The notes below the pieces were generated by a model, which saw nothing but the letters and a program-made list of their open reading frames with translations, was not told the DNA's origin and did not search any database. 64,000 nucleotides of DNA, from NCBI RefSeq assembly GCF_042853465.1, contig NZ_AP031497.1, forward strand, positions 3,596,001 to 3,660,000. Direction: 5' to 3'. The position numbers were made by a program, and so were the translations under genes. This document shows, in pieces, positions 44,630 to 51,893 of the stretch (position 1 is the stretch's first letter; each line of letters begins with the position of its first letter). The stretch comes from Simiduia litorea. GTDB taxonomy: Bacteria > Pseudomonadota > Gammaproteobacteria > Pseudomonadales > Cellvibrionaceae.

Positions 44630-45010
44630 TTATTCACTCAGTGCCACTCGCCAGGGTGGGTTCAACCGATTGTCGCCAGCCCAATACAAGATGATCTTAT
44701 TTCCAGAGGGGTCTCTTAGAACGGCCTCACGCCAAAGGTATCGTTTGTCTGTTGGCGCCGCTTCGAAACTAAAGCCTTTAGCTTCAAGCCGACTCACCAG
44801 CTCGTCAACTTTTTCTTCCTCGAAATAAATAACGCTGCCGTTATTGAACGCCTCTTCTACCAAGCTTAAAGAAAATGTTGAACCACCAACTGGGCATTCA
44901 AAACGAGCATAATGAGGGCTATCGACTATCTGAAGAAAACCCATTTTCCTGTAAAACGCTGTCGCTGTTGGCATATCGCTAACGGGCAGAGTTACTTGAT
45001 TCAAGTTCAT
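44630..45010 (-). CDS. VOC-fold (glyoxalase/bleomycin-resistance-type) protein
   Basis: The 126-residue single-unit vicinal-oxygen-chelate protein has LNQVTLPVSDMPTATAFYRK at the start and LRDPSGNKIILY at the end. A candidate metal Glu (YFEEEKVDEL) lies in the middle. The start is ATG 45010; the frame is open 11 codons further, but those residues are not family-like. Substrate is unknown. It is the left-most member of the minus-strand accessory series. Confidence 0.82.
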   Translation of the reverse strand: MNLNQVTLPVSDMPTATAFYRKMGFLQIVDSPHYARFECPVGGSTFSLSLVEEAFNNGSVIYFEEEKVDELVSRLEAKGFSFEAAPTDKRYLWREAVLRDPSGNKIILYWAGDNRLNPPWRVALSE

Positions 45011-45091
45011 CGCGTTATGTAGCCTTTTCAATTCAATCAGCAATACCCTCGAGCGATTTCGCCGAAGGTAATTCGGGTTTACATGCCGTTA

Positions 45092-45520
45092 TCATCCAGC
45101 GGAATACACCTCCGGCTGCCAAAGCTCCATAAATGAGTCAGACCTTGCCAGCGGCGTAAAACCGAATTGCCCGTACAGACCATGGGCATCTGCCGTCGCC
45201 AATACCATTCGCCGCAATCCTTGCAACTGCGGATGAGCCAAAATCACGGCCATTAACCATTTACTCAAACCCTGACCACGGTGAGTCTCAAGAATAAAGA
45301 CGTCGGCAAGATAAGCAAAAGTTGCCGTGTCAGTGATCATTCGCGCAAAGCCCACTTGCTCGCCGGAACGCGCAAAAACCCCAAAACAAAGTGAATTTTT
45401 AACGGCCCTTGCCATGGTTTCCATCGGGATACCTTTCGCCCAACTCGATTTTGAAATAAACCCATGCACAACAGACAAATTCATCTCGTCATAATCGGTA
45501 CTAATTCTATAGCCATTCAT
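45092..45520 (-). CDS. GNAT family N-acetyltransferase
   Basis: The 142-residue protein has the GNAT fold. Motif D/A is YLADVFILETHRGQGLSKWL, with the acetyl-CoA pyrophosphate loop RGQGLS. Motif B is GLYGQFGFTPL. N-terminal VHGFISKSSWAKGIP is typical of small YjgM/ArgA-related acetyltransferases. Substrate is unknown. It is flanked by other small minus-strand genes of unrelated families, as expected for cassette DNA, although no attC site was found on either side. Confidence 0.88.
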   Translation of the reverse strand: MNGYRISTDYDEMNLSVVHGFISKSSWAKGIPMETMARAVKNSLCFGVFARSGEQVGFARMITDTATFAYLADVFILETHRGQGLSKWLMAVILAHPQLQGLRRMVLATADAHGLYGQFGFTPLARSDSFMELWQPEVYSAG

Positions 45521-45706
45521 ATCAACACCTGCAGCAATATAGGTATGCGTAACGTTTATTTTTCAATAATGCTATTCCGGAAAAACTGCCGATTGATCGC
45601 CCTAAAACGTTTACAAATTTACTGTATCTATGCCACATCAATTTGGCGGCTTAGTTATGCAAAACTCGCCCAACGCAAGAACCTGCCTGGCATTCGATCT
45701 TGAGCT

Positions 45707-45919
45707 TTAAGACCCATATATTTTTTGGGAAATTAAAAACGCCAGATACAACCAAAGCAAAACCAACGCAATAGATTTCAACCTTCGACGCTTATCACTA
45801 TTCTCACGCTCGCTATCTAAGTTACTCTTTAGCGCCAGCTTAAAAGAACCGCAAGCGGGGCAAGCGCCCTGGGAAGACTGCTTGCCTTTATAGCCACATT
45901 CCGCACATTGAAACCCCAT
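45707..45919 (-). CDS. Zinc-ribbon membrane protein of unknown function
   Basis: The 70-residue protein has an N-terminal zinc ribbon of four Cys in two pairs (CAECGYKGK and CPACGSF). A charged linker and one C-terminal transmembrane helix follow (SIALVLLWLYLAFLISQKI). An attC-like site lies 64-105 nt upstream of its start, between it and the alpha/beta hydrolase gene, which fits a gene-cassette order read on the minus strand. Confidence 0.72.
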   Translation of the reverse strand: MGFQCAECGYKGKQSSQGACPACGSFKLALKSNLDSERENSDKRRRLKSIALVLLWLYLAFLISQKIYGS

Positions 45920-45982
45920 ACCTATTTATCTCCGAATCACCCCAGATGGCCACTAATCACAAAACCTCAACTCCACACCCCT

Positions 45983-46024
45983 GCTAACGCTCACCCAATA
46001 TGCGCCTGCCTGCGTGTGTTCGAA
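45983..46024 (-). repeat. attC-like site (59-base element), degenerate R''
   Basis: On the minus strand it runs AAC-ACACGCAGGCAGGCGCAT ... GAGCGTTAGC. It shares the stretch ACGCAGGCAGGCG with the clearer site at 50862-50918 and ends with the GTTAGC core. The left R'' box (TTCGAAC) departs from RYYYAAC. It sits about 44 nt after the stop of the hydrolase gene, where a cassette recombination site is expected. Confidence 0.55.
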
Positions 46025-46067
46025 GTGACACGCTTGTCACCAATAGAACAACCTAGTAGCCAATTCA

Positions 46068-47339
46068 TCAATACTCGATACTGCGTCCGTAGGTTTTATT
46101 CACTTGCCCATTCTTTGCCCAATCGGCCATAAGGTCGTAGAACCCCTCTGTGACTTTTGTATACTCTCTTGAACCATCAGACCTTTGATTGAACTCCCAC
46201 ATACCATGGTCAGTATCGGGAAAGACTTGGATCTCGATCGGTAAGCCCTCATCGCGAAGTGTTTTCAATCGTTCTATTGTCTTTCCGATAGGCGCTTCCT
46301 GATCTTCCCCGGCCATAACCCAAAGTTGAGGGACCTTCACGTTTCGTAAAACATCTATAGGAACCAGCGACCAATCTATATTTAGACGATCGAACATAGG
46401 GATGCCATTCAGACGTAGTTCTTCCGAAGACATGTTAAGAATCACACCAGAAAACCCGCCTTTAATGGCAGAAAACCAAGCCGCGTTACGGTATTTTTCG
46501 CGTAGCGCATCCAGCTCCTCAAGGCCCCGGGTGTAACCCGAGGTAGCAACAAGAGCCGTTAAATCGGTGACCTTCTTTGCTTCTGAAATCACCTCTGTAC
46601 CGTAGCCGGATTGTAACAGTTCCATTTCAACTTGAGCCGCATCCTCCTCTAAGATATCGACAACCAAGCCGTAACCGACAGCGATAAAATCTGCTTTTGC
46701 CTGTTCAGCCGCTAAGGGGGCAATCCAACCACCCTGGCTAAGACCGAACAAGCCGAAGCGACCAAACCGATCTTTTGCAAGTCGCCTCGCTTCGCCTGAA
46801 GCGGCCACCAAATCCTTCGCAAGTTGTGGAAAATTTTGTGTATAGTTACCCTCTGACAAACCTGTTCCCCTTTTGTCATAGACAAAAACAGACATGCCTC
46901 GCGCAACCATGTGATAGGGGTCGATTGCTTGTTCGAGCCAGCCGCTCTCTTCGGAACCGTGCGCATAAACAATTAATGTGGTTTTTAGGTTTGCCCCCTC
47001 CGGTTCAATAAGCTGCCCAGCCAAGGTGACATCATCCACTACAAAATGGGTGTTTGTTATCCTTAACGTCCTCGCCTTCATGTCGGCGAAATCCGCAGTT
47101 TTCACAACATTCCCTATGCAGGCAACTACCTTTTCATCGCCTACCACCCCGGTCTCGCCATTATCAAACATATAGCGAAAGCCATCGCCCTTTCTAGTAA
47201 GCACAAGGAAATTTTCGCCACTTTCAAATATTCCAACACGACAAGCGGCTTCTATTTCGCCAGCTGAATTAACACGATCTGGACTGCAAGCGACAAGAAA
47301 AAGCGTTAGAAAGCAGATTGAAAGCAAGAGCTTGTTCAT
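46068..47339 (-). CDS. Alpha/beta hydrolase lipoprotein
   Basis: The 423-residue protein has a lipobox LVAC after MNKLLLSICFLTLF. About 100 residues of N-terminal beta-rich sequence precede an alpha/beta hydrolase domain (LIVYAHGSEESGWLEQ, VFVYDKRGTGLSEGNY). The nucleophile elbow is GLSQGG, the acid region is VMAGEDQEAP, and the His is in DTDHGMWEF, so the triad is complete. It belongs to the dienelactone-hydrolase/peptidase S9-like group of unknown substrate. It is longer than most cassette genes and is followed by an attC-like site. Confidence 0.85.
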   Translation of the reverse strand: MNKLLLSICFLTLFLVACSPDRVNSAGEIEAACRVGIFESGENFLVLTRKGDGFRYMFDNGETGVVGDEKVVACIGNVVKTADFADMKARTLRITNTHFVVDDVTLAGQLIEPEGANLKTTLIVYAHGSEESGWLEQAIDPYHMVARGMSVFVYDKRGTGLSEGNYTQNFPQLAKDLVAASGEARRLAKDRFGRFGLFGLSQGGWIAPLAAEQAKADFIAVGYGLVVDILEEDAAQVEMELLQSGYGTEVISEAKKVTDLTALVATSGYTRGLEELDALREKYRNAAWFSAIKGGFSGVILNMSSEELRLNGIPMFDRLNIDWSLVPIDVLRNVKVPQLWVMAGEDQEAPIGKTIERLKTLRDEGLPIEIQVFPDTDHGMWEFNQRSDGSREYTKVTEGFYDLMADWAKNGQVNKTYGRSIEY

Positions 47340-47388
47340 ATTTCATCCTAATAGAATTCCGTTCAATTCAAATGCTCAAAGAATGTCT

Positions 47389-47451
47389 TCGCAGGCGGTT
47401 TCCGGCAGAATTTAGCGCGCTGCAATCTACAAGAATCAGTAGCGCCTGCGA
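47389..47451. repeat. Inverted repeat, 9 bp arms, between two accessory genes
   Basis: TCGCAGGCG at 47389-47397 and its exact complement CGCCTGCGA at 47443-47451 are separated by 45 nt. The size and arm composition recall an attC site, but neither GTTRRRY nor RYYYAAC flanks it at the right place. It may be a decayed recombination site. Confidence 0.45.
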
Positions 47452-47485
47452 GTCAATGCTCCTTAGCAGTGTGTTACTAAATATT

Positions 47486-47971
47486 CTACGTCACTCTAGT
47501 GATCGTAAAGCCTTCTTCGGACGTTGGCGCCACGAAAAATTTCGTCACTTGTAAAAACATAGCTAGCGTATCGGTTGCCGCCCTTTCTGGCTGCGCTTTA
47601 CGTCTCATTTCAATCTGCCTTAAGCAAACCTCATTTGGCAGATCGATGTATATCAAATTATGTGGTGCTTGGATTTCCGAGAAAATACTCCGAAACCAAT
47701 CTCTTTGCACAAGAGTATTAGCCGGAAAATCCATAACGACATTAGTTCCCGTGGACAATATGGATTGAACAAGCTTTCTAATCTGCGGCTTAAGACGGTT
47801 AGAATATTTAACATAATCAGTTAACGATGAGATCTGATTAGGGTACAGCGACGTAAGCCATTCATCTTCTGACAGCAACACAGCGCTACCATTACGCGCG
47901 ATTTCACCGGCCTTGGTAGACTTTCCAGAACCCATTTTCCCACAGAAAAAAGTCAAACATCCTTTATTCAT
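47486..47971 (-). CDS. P-loop kinase-like AAA_33 protein
   Basis: The 161-residue protein has a Walker A GKMGSGKST right after FFCG, then SEDEWLTSLYPN and a DFPANT Walker-B-like segment. QIEMRRKAQ carries a basic LID-like region, as in small nucleoside/antibiotic phosphotransferases (AAA_33). Such proteins phosphorylate small molecules; the substrate is not known. It is a minus-strand single gene in the accessory run. Confidence 0.8.
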   Translation of the reverse strand: MNKGCLTFFCGKMGSGKSTKAGEIARNGSAVLLSEDEWLTSLYPNQISSLTDYVKYSNRLKPQIRKLVQSILSTGTNVVMDFPANTLVQRDWFRSIFSEIQAPHNLIYIDLPNEVCLRQIEMRRKAQPERAATDTLAMFLQVTKFFVAPTSEEGFTITRVT

Positions 47972-48295
47972 AACCTCCCTCTACTTTGATAAAGACCGCT
48001 CGATTTAGTTGCAATTTTAGCACTGCTTAAGCCAGCGCAACCGCGCTTTTCGTAGCGTACGACCGAACAACAATGACACCATTTATTTATTGAGATCAAA
48101 AACTTGCGTCACCCAAGCCATCTAAATCATCTAAATCATCTAAATCATCCAAATCATCTAAATCATCTAAATCATCTAAATCATCTAAATCATCTAAATC
48201 ATCTAAATCATCTAAATCATCTAAAATAAAAATCCTACCACTACAAAGGACCTAGACATAGAGCGGCACACCAAAAATTTGCATTGACGCCTTCG
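47972..48295. other. Intergenic gap with a minisatellite
   Basis: No gene is seen in these 324 nt. The right part holds the 9-bp repeat described separately. The rest is AT-rich and featureless. Confidence 0.5.
48120..48227 (+). repeat. 9-bp tandem repeat ATCTAAATC, 11 copies plus a partial
   Basis: Eleven head-to-tail copies run from 48120 to 48218, with one substitution (copy 4 has C for T), then a partial twelfth. Read on the minus strand it could encode a DLD-D-L-D polymer, but no start codon opens that frame, so it is taken as non-coding. Confidence 0.92.
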
Positions 48296-48634
48296 CTATG
48301 AAGGTAGCCACAACATCAACAACAAATACGTTAAATAAATCAAGATTCCGGCTAAAATTATGTAGCCGGCCCTATCAATATACGGCGCCACCCTTAATCG
48401 GAACGTATTTATTTTACCATCCGTTTCCTTCGACGTTACGTCAGGGCCTTTGATTCCCATTACCATGAAACATACAAGGGAGATAAAAATTGCATAAAGA
48501 GTTGAAACAAGCAGCACGAAACTCGTTACCTCAAACTTAGACCAATCAACATCGTTGAGTAAGTACGCTGGAATACCTATCGAAAAAAGCATGATGAGCG
48601 TTGTAGCTAGTTTAGGGTTTACTGTCGAATTCAT
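48296..48634 (-). CDS. Small membrane protein of unknown function
   Basis: The 112-residue protein has three predicted transmembrane helices (LATTLIMLFSIGIPAYLL, FVLLVSTLYAIFISLVCFMV and YIILAGILIYLTYLLLMLWL), the first two separated by about ten residues. The family is not recognised. It lies in the accessory minus-strand run. Confidence 0.65.
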   Translation of the reverse strand: MNSTVNPKLATTLIMLFSIGIPAYLLNDVDWSKFEVTSFVLLVSTLYAIFISLVCFMVMGIKGPDVTSKETDGKINTFRLRVAPYIDRAGYIILAGILIYLTYLLLMLWLPS

Positions 48635-48719
48635 GATAATCCCTGTTTTTCCCTAGCATCGATGGGAGTGACGAGCGTAGGCGAGTCCCGCCGCGCTAAC
48701 CACTAATAGGTAACCTTCA

Positions 48720-49064
48720 CTATGAGATTTGCCTGTATACAATCTTATTATCCTCATAGTCCTTTACAATAAACTCTTTAGTACCAAAAAGGCCCTTAGA
48801 TATTTCCTGGACAATAATGACACCCTTATCTGATGCCATGCTGTAATCGTCTTCCAAATTTTGTGACTCAATTACTACTACATTTGAAGCATATACTTGC
48901 CTATCTGACGCTTTGCGCAAATAGAGTCTTGATCCTGACTTTTCTAAAATTGCGTACTCTGGACTCTTAATTGAGCTCCTATACGAGCACTGGAACCCGA
49001 GAAAATCCCCATACCACATTATCGTGGTTTCAATATCACAGACCTGTATGCAGGAGCTAATCAT
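48720..49064 (-). CDS. VOC-fold protein (glyoxalase-like)
   Basis: The 114-residue protein has CIQVCDIETTIMWYGDFLGF and IVKDYEDNKIVYRQ, which give the single beta-alpha-beta3 VOC pattern. It lacks clear metal ligands. Its start is about 117 nt downstream (minus strand) of the R' end of the IS-interrupted attC site, so it is probably a cassette gene cut off from its upstream neighbours by the insertion. Confidence 0.75.
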   Translation of the reverse strand: MISSCIQVCDIETTIMWYGDFLGFQCSYRSSIKSPEYAILEKSGSRLYLRKASDRQVYASNVVVIESQNLEDDYSMASDKGVIIVQEISKGLFGTKEFIVKDYEDNKIVYRQIS

Positions 49065-49263
49065 CTATTTTTCCTTATCGAAAAAGGTTTTGCTAAACGG
49101 CAGTCGGAGTGGAAATAGTCTATCTTGAGTTTTATAATAATCTTCTACGGACTTTCACATAAACACCAAAACTCTAGACCGCTAACGCCCGAAGCAGCCG
49201 AGAGCGTAGCGAGTCGAGGGCGATAGCCTGATCTTGCCCCGATAAAATGGACACCTCATTTTT

Positions 49264-50151
49264 CTACGCTGCCATTTGTTCAAATTCGATCGGTGAGCAG
49301 TACCCAATACCTGAGTGCAGTCTCACCATGTTGTAAAACTGGTTTATATACCTTGCAAGTGATCTACGCAATCCATCCATTCCATCGAATACAGACTTTC
49401 GGATTAATTCACCCTTGAGCGTGTGATAAAACGATTCCATATACGCGTTATCTGTACAATGCCCAGGCCGGTTTACGCTATGCTTGATTCCTGCCTCCGC
49501 CAGCGCATCTTGGAACTTATAGCCTGTAAACTCGACGCCGCGATCAGTGTGCAGTATCAGGCCATCGGTATTGCGATTCTTGCGAAGTGCATTTCTCAAT
49601 GCTGACACTGACAACTCAACAGACCGAGTCCTGCTTAGCGTCCAGCCAAGTATCCTGCGAGAGTGTCGGTCCATTACCGTTGCCAAATAGGTCCACTGAC
49701 CTTGCAGCTTGATATAGGTAACGTCTGCCACCCAAACTTGATCGCAGCCTGTAGTTTCACCGAAGCTGAGCAATCTATTTTCTCCGCTGGTAAAAAATTT
49801 CTTCAAACCCGGTGCTCTGCGCGTCACGCGAGTGACCCTACCCTGAAGTCCAGCCTCGCGCATTAACCTAGCGATCCGCTTACGGGACACCCGATAGCCC
49901 TGTTTTATAAGCGTTTTAAATACACGGGGGCTGCCATATCGCCCTTCGCTCTTGTCAAACACCAAGGTGATTTTTTCCAACAGCACACGGTCAGTACGCT
50001 CTCGCTGGGAAGGCTGTCTATCCCGCCAGGCATAGTAGCCACTCCGAGACACACCCAGCCAACGGCACAAAACAGCTATTCCGAAGGCTTTTCTGTATCT
50101 GTGGACGAATCCAAATCTTTCTGATGCACTTCCGCCAGATACAGTTGCCAC
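49264..50151 (-). CDS. IS3-family transposase OrfB (DDE integrase catalytic domain)
   Basis: The 295-residue frame is made as the C-terminal part of an OrfAB fusion by -1 frameshifting. It contains an HTH_21 region (SRSGYYAWRDRQ, YGSPRVFKTLIKQGYRVSRKR) and a complete rve domain: QVWVADVTYIKLQG (first D), LILHTDRGVEFTG (second D) and NAYMESFYHTLKGE (E). The nominal GTG at the start is unlikely to be used as an initiation codon. Confidence 0.95.
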   Translation of the reverse strand: MATVSGGSASERFGFVHRYRKAFGIAVLCRWLGVSRSGYYAWRDRQPSQRERTDRVLLEKITLVFDKSEGRYGSPRVFKTLIKQGYRVSRKRIARLMREAGLQGRVTRVTRRAPGLKKFFTSGENRLLSFGETTGCDQVWVADVTYIKLQGQWTYLATVMDRHSRRILGWTLSRTRSVELSVSALRNALRKNRNTDGLILHTDRGVEFTGYKFQDALAEAGIKHSVNRPGHCTDNAYMESFYHTLKGELIRKSVFDGMDGLRRSLARYINQFYNMVRLHSGIGYCSPIEFEQMAA

Positions 50152-50462
50152 TTTTTTAGCAGGTCGTTCTCCTGCTGCAGCCGCTTATTCTCTTTCTTCA
50201 ACCCAGCGAGTTCAGACACCTGCTTTGAAGTCTTGATCTTTTTCTTTTTGGTCAAACCGATTCGCTTCTTACCGTCCCCTTGGAGAAGGCCGTCTCTGTA
50301 CTCCTTTCTCCAACGGGATAACATGAATGGGTGAATTCCCAGGCCTTCTGCAACCTGCTTTATCTGTATATCGGGCTGGTAGCTCATCTTAACAGCCCGT
50401 ATTTTGAATTCAGTTGAATATTGCCACGTCTTCCGTGGATTTTTGTATTTTGGCACAAACAC
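50076..50462 (-). CDS. IS3-family transposase OrfA (HTH protein)
   Basis: The 128-residue protein has an N-terminal helix-turn-helix (YSTEFKIRAVKMSYQP, IKQVAEGLGIHPFMLSRWRK). A C-terminal leucine-zipper coiled coil follows (ELAGLKKENKRLQQENDLLK). It overlaps orfB by 76 nt in the -1 frame. The zipper serves multimerisation with the OrfAB transposase. Confidence 0.94.
   Translation of the reverse strand: MFVPKYKNPRKTWQYSTEFKIRAVKMSYQPDIQIKQVAEGLGIHPFMLSRWRKEYRDGLLQGDGKKRIGLTKKKKIKTSKQVSELAGLKKENKRLQQENDLLKKWQLYLAEVHQKDLDSSTDTEKPSE
50151..50157 (-). promoter_or_regulatory. Programmed -1 frameshift heptamer A-AAA-AAG
   Basis: AAAAAAG (minus strand) lies in the orfA/orfB overlap. In the zero frame it reads LLKKW; slipping by -1 enters the orfB frame (VATVSGG). 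This is the classic IS3-family signal for making the OrfAB fusion. Confidence 0.85.
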
Positions 50463-50541
50463 CTCCAGATAAGTTATCTAGAGGTGTCCACTAAAGCGGG
50501 GGAAGTTCAGCCCGTTTTGGTTGCGTTTGTTATGTGTATAG

Positions 50542-50850
50542 CTACTTTTGTGCTTCAAGCTTCATACCCTGCTCATTCCAATGAAGATACTTTCCCTCGA
50601 GCTCATGAGTTAATTCGGGGTTTGTCACTATGAACTCAAGATTCTCAATCAACACAACGCTCGAAATATCGACGCCGGTCAATTCTAAAGTTTCCGGATT
50701 TGCGATGGATACAGACCAGCTACTAAACAAGTCTTTGTGAGTCAGGGATTTCATCAGTATAAAAGAACCAAGCTTAAACTCCGGACTACCCTTTGCCTCG
50801 ATAAGCCAGTTCTTTAAGGATTCCGATAATCTTAGGTCTAATACTTCCAT
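50542..50850 (-). CDS. Cassette-encoded protein of unknown function
   Basis: The 102-residue soluble protein (MEVLDLRLSESLKNWLIEAK) has an alpha/beta pattern with VVLIENLEFIV and LEGKYLHWNEQGMKLEAQ. I do not recognise the family. The frame is open to 50889, but the upstream residues come from the attC site, so ATG 50850 is preferred. It is bounded by attC sites on both sides, one intact and one carrying the IS, the typical single-gene cassette layout. Confidence 0.7.
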   Translation of the reverse strand: MEVLDLRLSESLKNWLIEAKGSPEFKLGSFILMKSLTHKDLFSSWSVSIANPETLELTGVDISSVVLIENLEFIVTNPELTHELEGKYLHWNEQGMKLEAQK

Positions 50851-50861
50851 AGTTCGATTAC

Positions 50862-50918
50862 ACATAACGCCCGTAGCAGGCGCGCGCATTTTGCATCGCC
50901 TGCCTGCGTTTGTTAGGC
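50862..50918 (-). repeat. attC site (59-base element)
   Basis: On the minus strand R'' is GCCTAAC (fits RYYYAAC) and the R' side ends GGGCGTTATGT. Inner arms GCAGGCG and CGCCTGC pair. Total length is 57 bp. It begins 6 nt after the stop of the lipoprotein gene and ends 12 nt before the next start codon, as in integron cassettes. Confidence 0.82.
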
Positions 50919-50924
50919 GACTGA

Positions 50925-51389
50925 TTAATAATCATTGTTACCCTCCCAAAGAACCTGACTGCCAGTAGCGTACGGATTTTTATTTGTGGGCTCCGCCCAA
51001 TGAAGCACTATCTTTGCTTTCGGCTCATTTGAGGACGTAAGTCTTAGCTCTACTCTTTCATCAAAACAGTTGGCTAGGATTACATATGGCCCACGAGACC
51101 TATACACACGAATGAGCTCCGCATCAAGAAAGCTCAAACTCGATGGTATTTGGGCTTTCGTAAATTGTATTTCGTAATCAATATGCGAATTTTTTTCACT
51201 TAATGTCTGTATCTCCGAATAGACAAATGCCCATTGTTTTGAAGATATTGATCTAGCATGCTCGACTGCCGGATGAGCCTCTGGAGCTATACATCCAAAA
51301 CCTGTATAAGGATCGCATCCGGCGAAACAAATACAAACCAGTACTAGCGAAAGAATTCTGCCCACTTTAAATCTTACCAATGTGCCCAC
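50925..51389 (-). CDS. Cassette-encoded lipoprotein of unknown function
   Basis: The 154-residue protein has a lipoprotein signal (ILSLVLVCICFAGC; Cys25 as written). A mature alpha/beta domain follows with four further Cys (CDPYTGFGC and LANCFDE). No family is recognised. The GTG at 51389 directly follows an attC R' box (GTTATGC); internal TTG/GTG starts are also possible and keep the signal peptide. attC sites lie on both sides. Confidence 0.7.
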   Translation of the reverse strand: MGTLVRFKVGRILSLVLVCICFAGCDPYTGFGCIAPEAHPAVEHARSISSKQWAFVYSEIQTLSEKNSHIDYEIQFTKAQIPSSLSFLDAELIRVYRSRGPYVILANCFDERVELRLTSSNEPKAKIVLHWAEPTNKNPYATGSQVLWEGNNDY

Positions 51390-51390
51390 C

Positions 51391-51438
51391 GCATAACGCC
51401 CGCTTCAGCCGCCCGTCGGCTGGAAGCGCTTGTTACGT
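51391..51438 (-). repeat. attC site overlapping the stop of the upstream cassette gene
   Basis: The minus-strand R'' side is ACGTAAC and the R' is GTTATGC. The arms CGCTTCCAGCCG and CGGCTGAAGCG pair along their whole length with a single unpaired C, the extrahelical base that marks attC hairpins. The loop is ACGGG. It is 48 bp in all. The previous gene's stop (TGA) lies inside the site. Confidence 0.88.
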
Positions 51439-51893
51439 GTATTAAACTTATTGAAAACCGCATAACTCAAGACCCATACCAGTCCTGACCACCATATAGT
51501 CATGACCCAGACCAATCTATAAGATTGATGTATTAGCTTACCTTCTAGTTCCAAGCTTACAATTCCCCACCCTGCACGATGAAGAATTCCGACCATTTCC
51601 ATTTGAGAGAGACGACTAACGTAGTGCTCGCACCTATCGAAACCAAAGGTTTTATAACTTGAATCACTATTTTCGATGAAAAGCATTTCTGTACCACCGC
51701 GACCACTTTTCACACAGCTTACTTCGAAGCCAGTAAGATTAATTGCTTTTTCGCTTTTCCAGGGAGTATTAAACAAACAGAAAAATGCTGTAAATACAAA
51801 GATAAAGCTAAGATAACGAAATTTATAGGCGCCAAGATGCACGGCGAATCTCCTATACCGTTTCTTTACTATATATTCCGATTTTTGCTCCAT
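51405..51893 (-). CDS. Cassette-encoded membrane protein of unknown function
   Basis: The 162-residue protein has an N-terminal basic tail and one transmembrane helix (YLSFIFVFTAFFCLFNTPW). A soluble loop with Cys (VSCVKSGRGGTEMLFIENS) and a C-terminal helix (LVWVMTIWWSGLVWVLSY) follow. The last residues NKRFQPTGG are encoded by the attC arm, so the protein's C-terminus is supplied by the recombination site. The family is unknown. It is the right-most recognisable cassette gene. Confidence 0.68.
   Translation of the reverse strand: MEQKSEYIVKKRYRRFAVHLGAYKFRYLSFIFVFTAFFCLFNTPWKSEKAINLTGFEVSCVKSGRGGTEMLFIENSDSSYKTFGFDRCEHYVSRLSQMEMVGILHRAGWGIVSLELEGKLIHQSYRLVWVMTIWWSGLVWVLSYAVFNKFNTRNKRFQPTGG

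Larger units (their letters stand above)
49229..50509 (-). mobile_element. IS3-family insertion sequence, 1281 bp
   Basis: Terminal inverted repeats of about 26 bp are visible: TGATCTTGCCCCG at the left and TGAACTTCCCCCG (complement) at the right, both then reaching TGGACACCTC. The 3-bp flanks are GCC on each side (49226-49228 and 50510-50512), a target-site duplication that shows simple insertion. It carries orfA and orfB in the usual overlapping -1 arrangement, both intact, so it may still be active. Confidence 0.93.
49181..50535 (-). repeat. attC site interrupted by the IS3-family element
   Basis: The left remnant is 49181-49228 (minus strand GGCTGCTTCGGGCGTTAGC, the L'/R' side). The right remnant is 50510-50535 (ACATAACAAACGCAACC, the R''/L'' side). 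Joined without the element and one GCC copy they give one site of about 70 nt with matching GCAACC/GGCTGC arms (one mismatch) and AACAAACGC opposite GGGCGTT. It lies directly after the stop of the gene at 50542, as in the two intact neighbours. Confidence 0.65.

Noticed and set aside
45010..45092. GTTATG-like boxes between the VOC gene and the GNAT gene as an attC site
   Set aside because: The boxes are in the wrong relative orientation and the arms do not pair.
48120..48227. 9-bp repeat considered as the coding part of an Asp-rich repeat protein
   Set aside because: The open minus-strand frame has no ATG, GTG or TTG start before it and a stop soon after.
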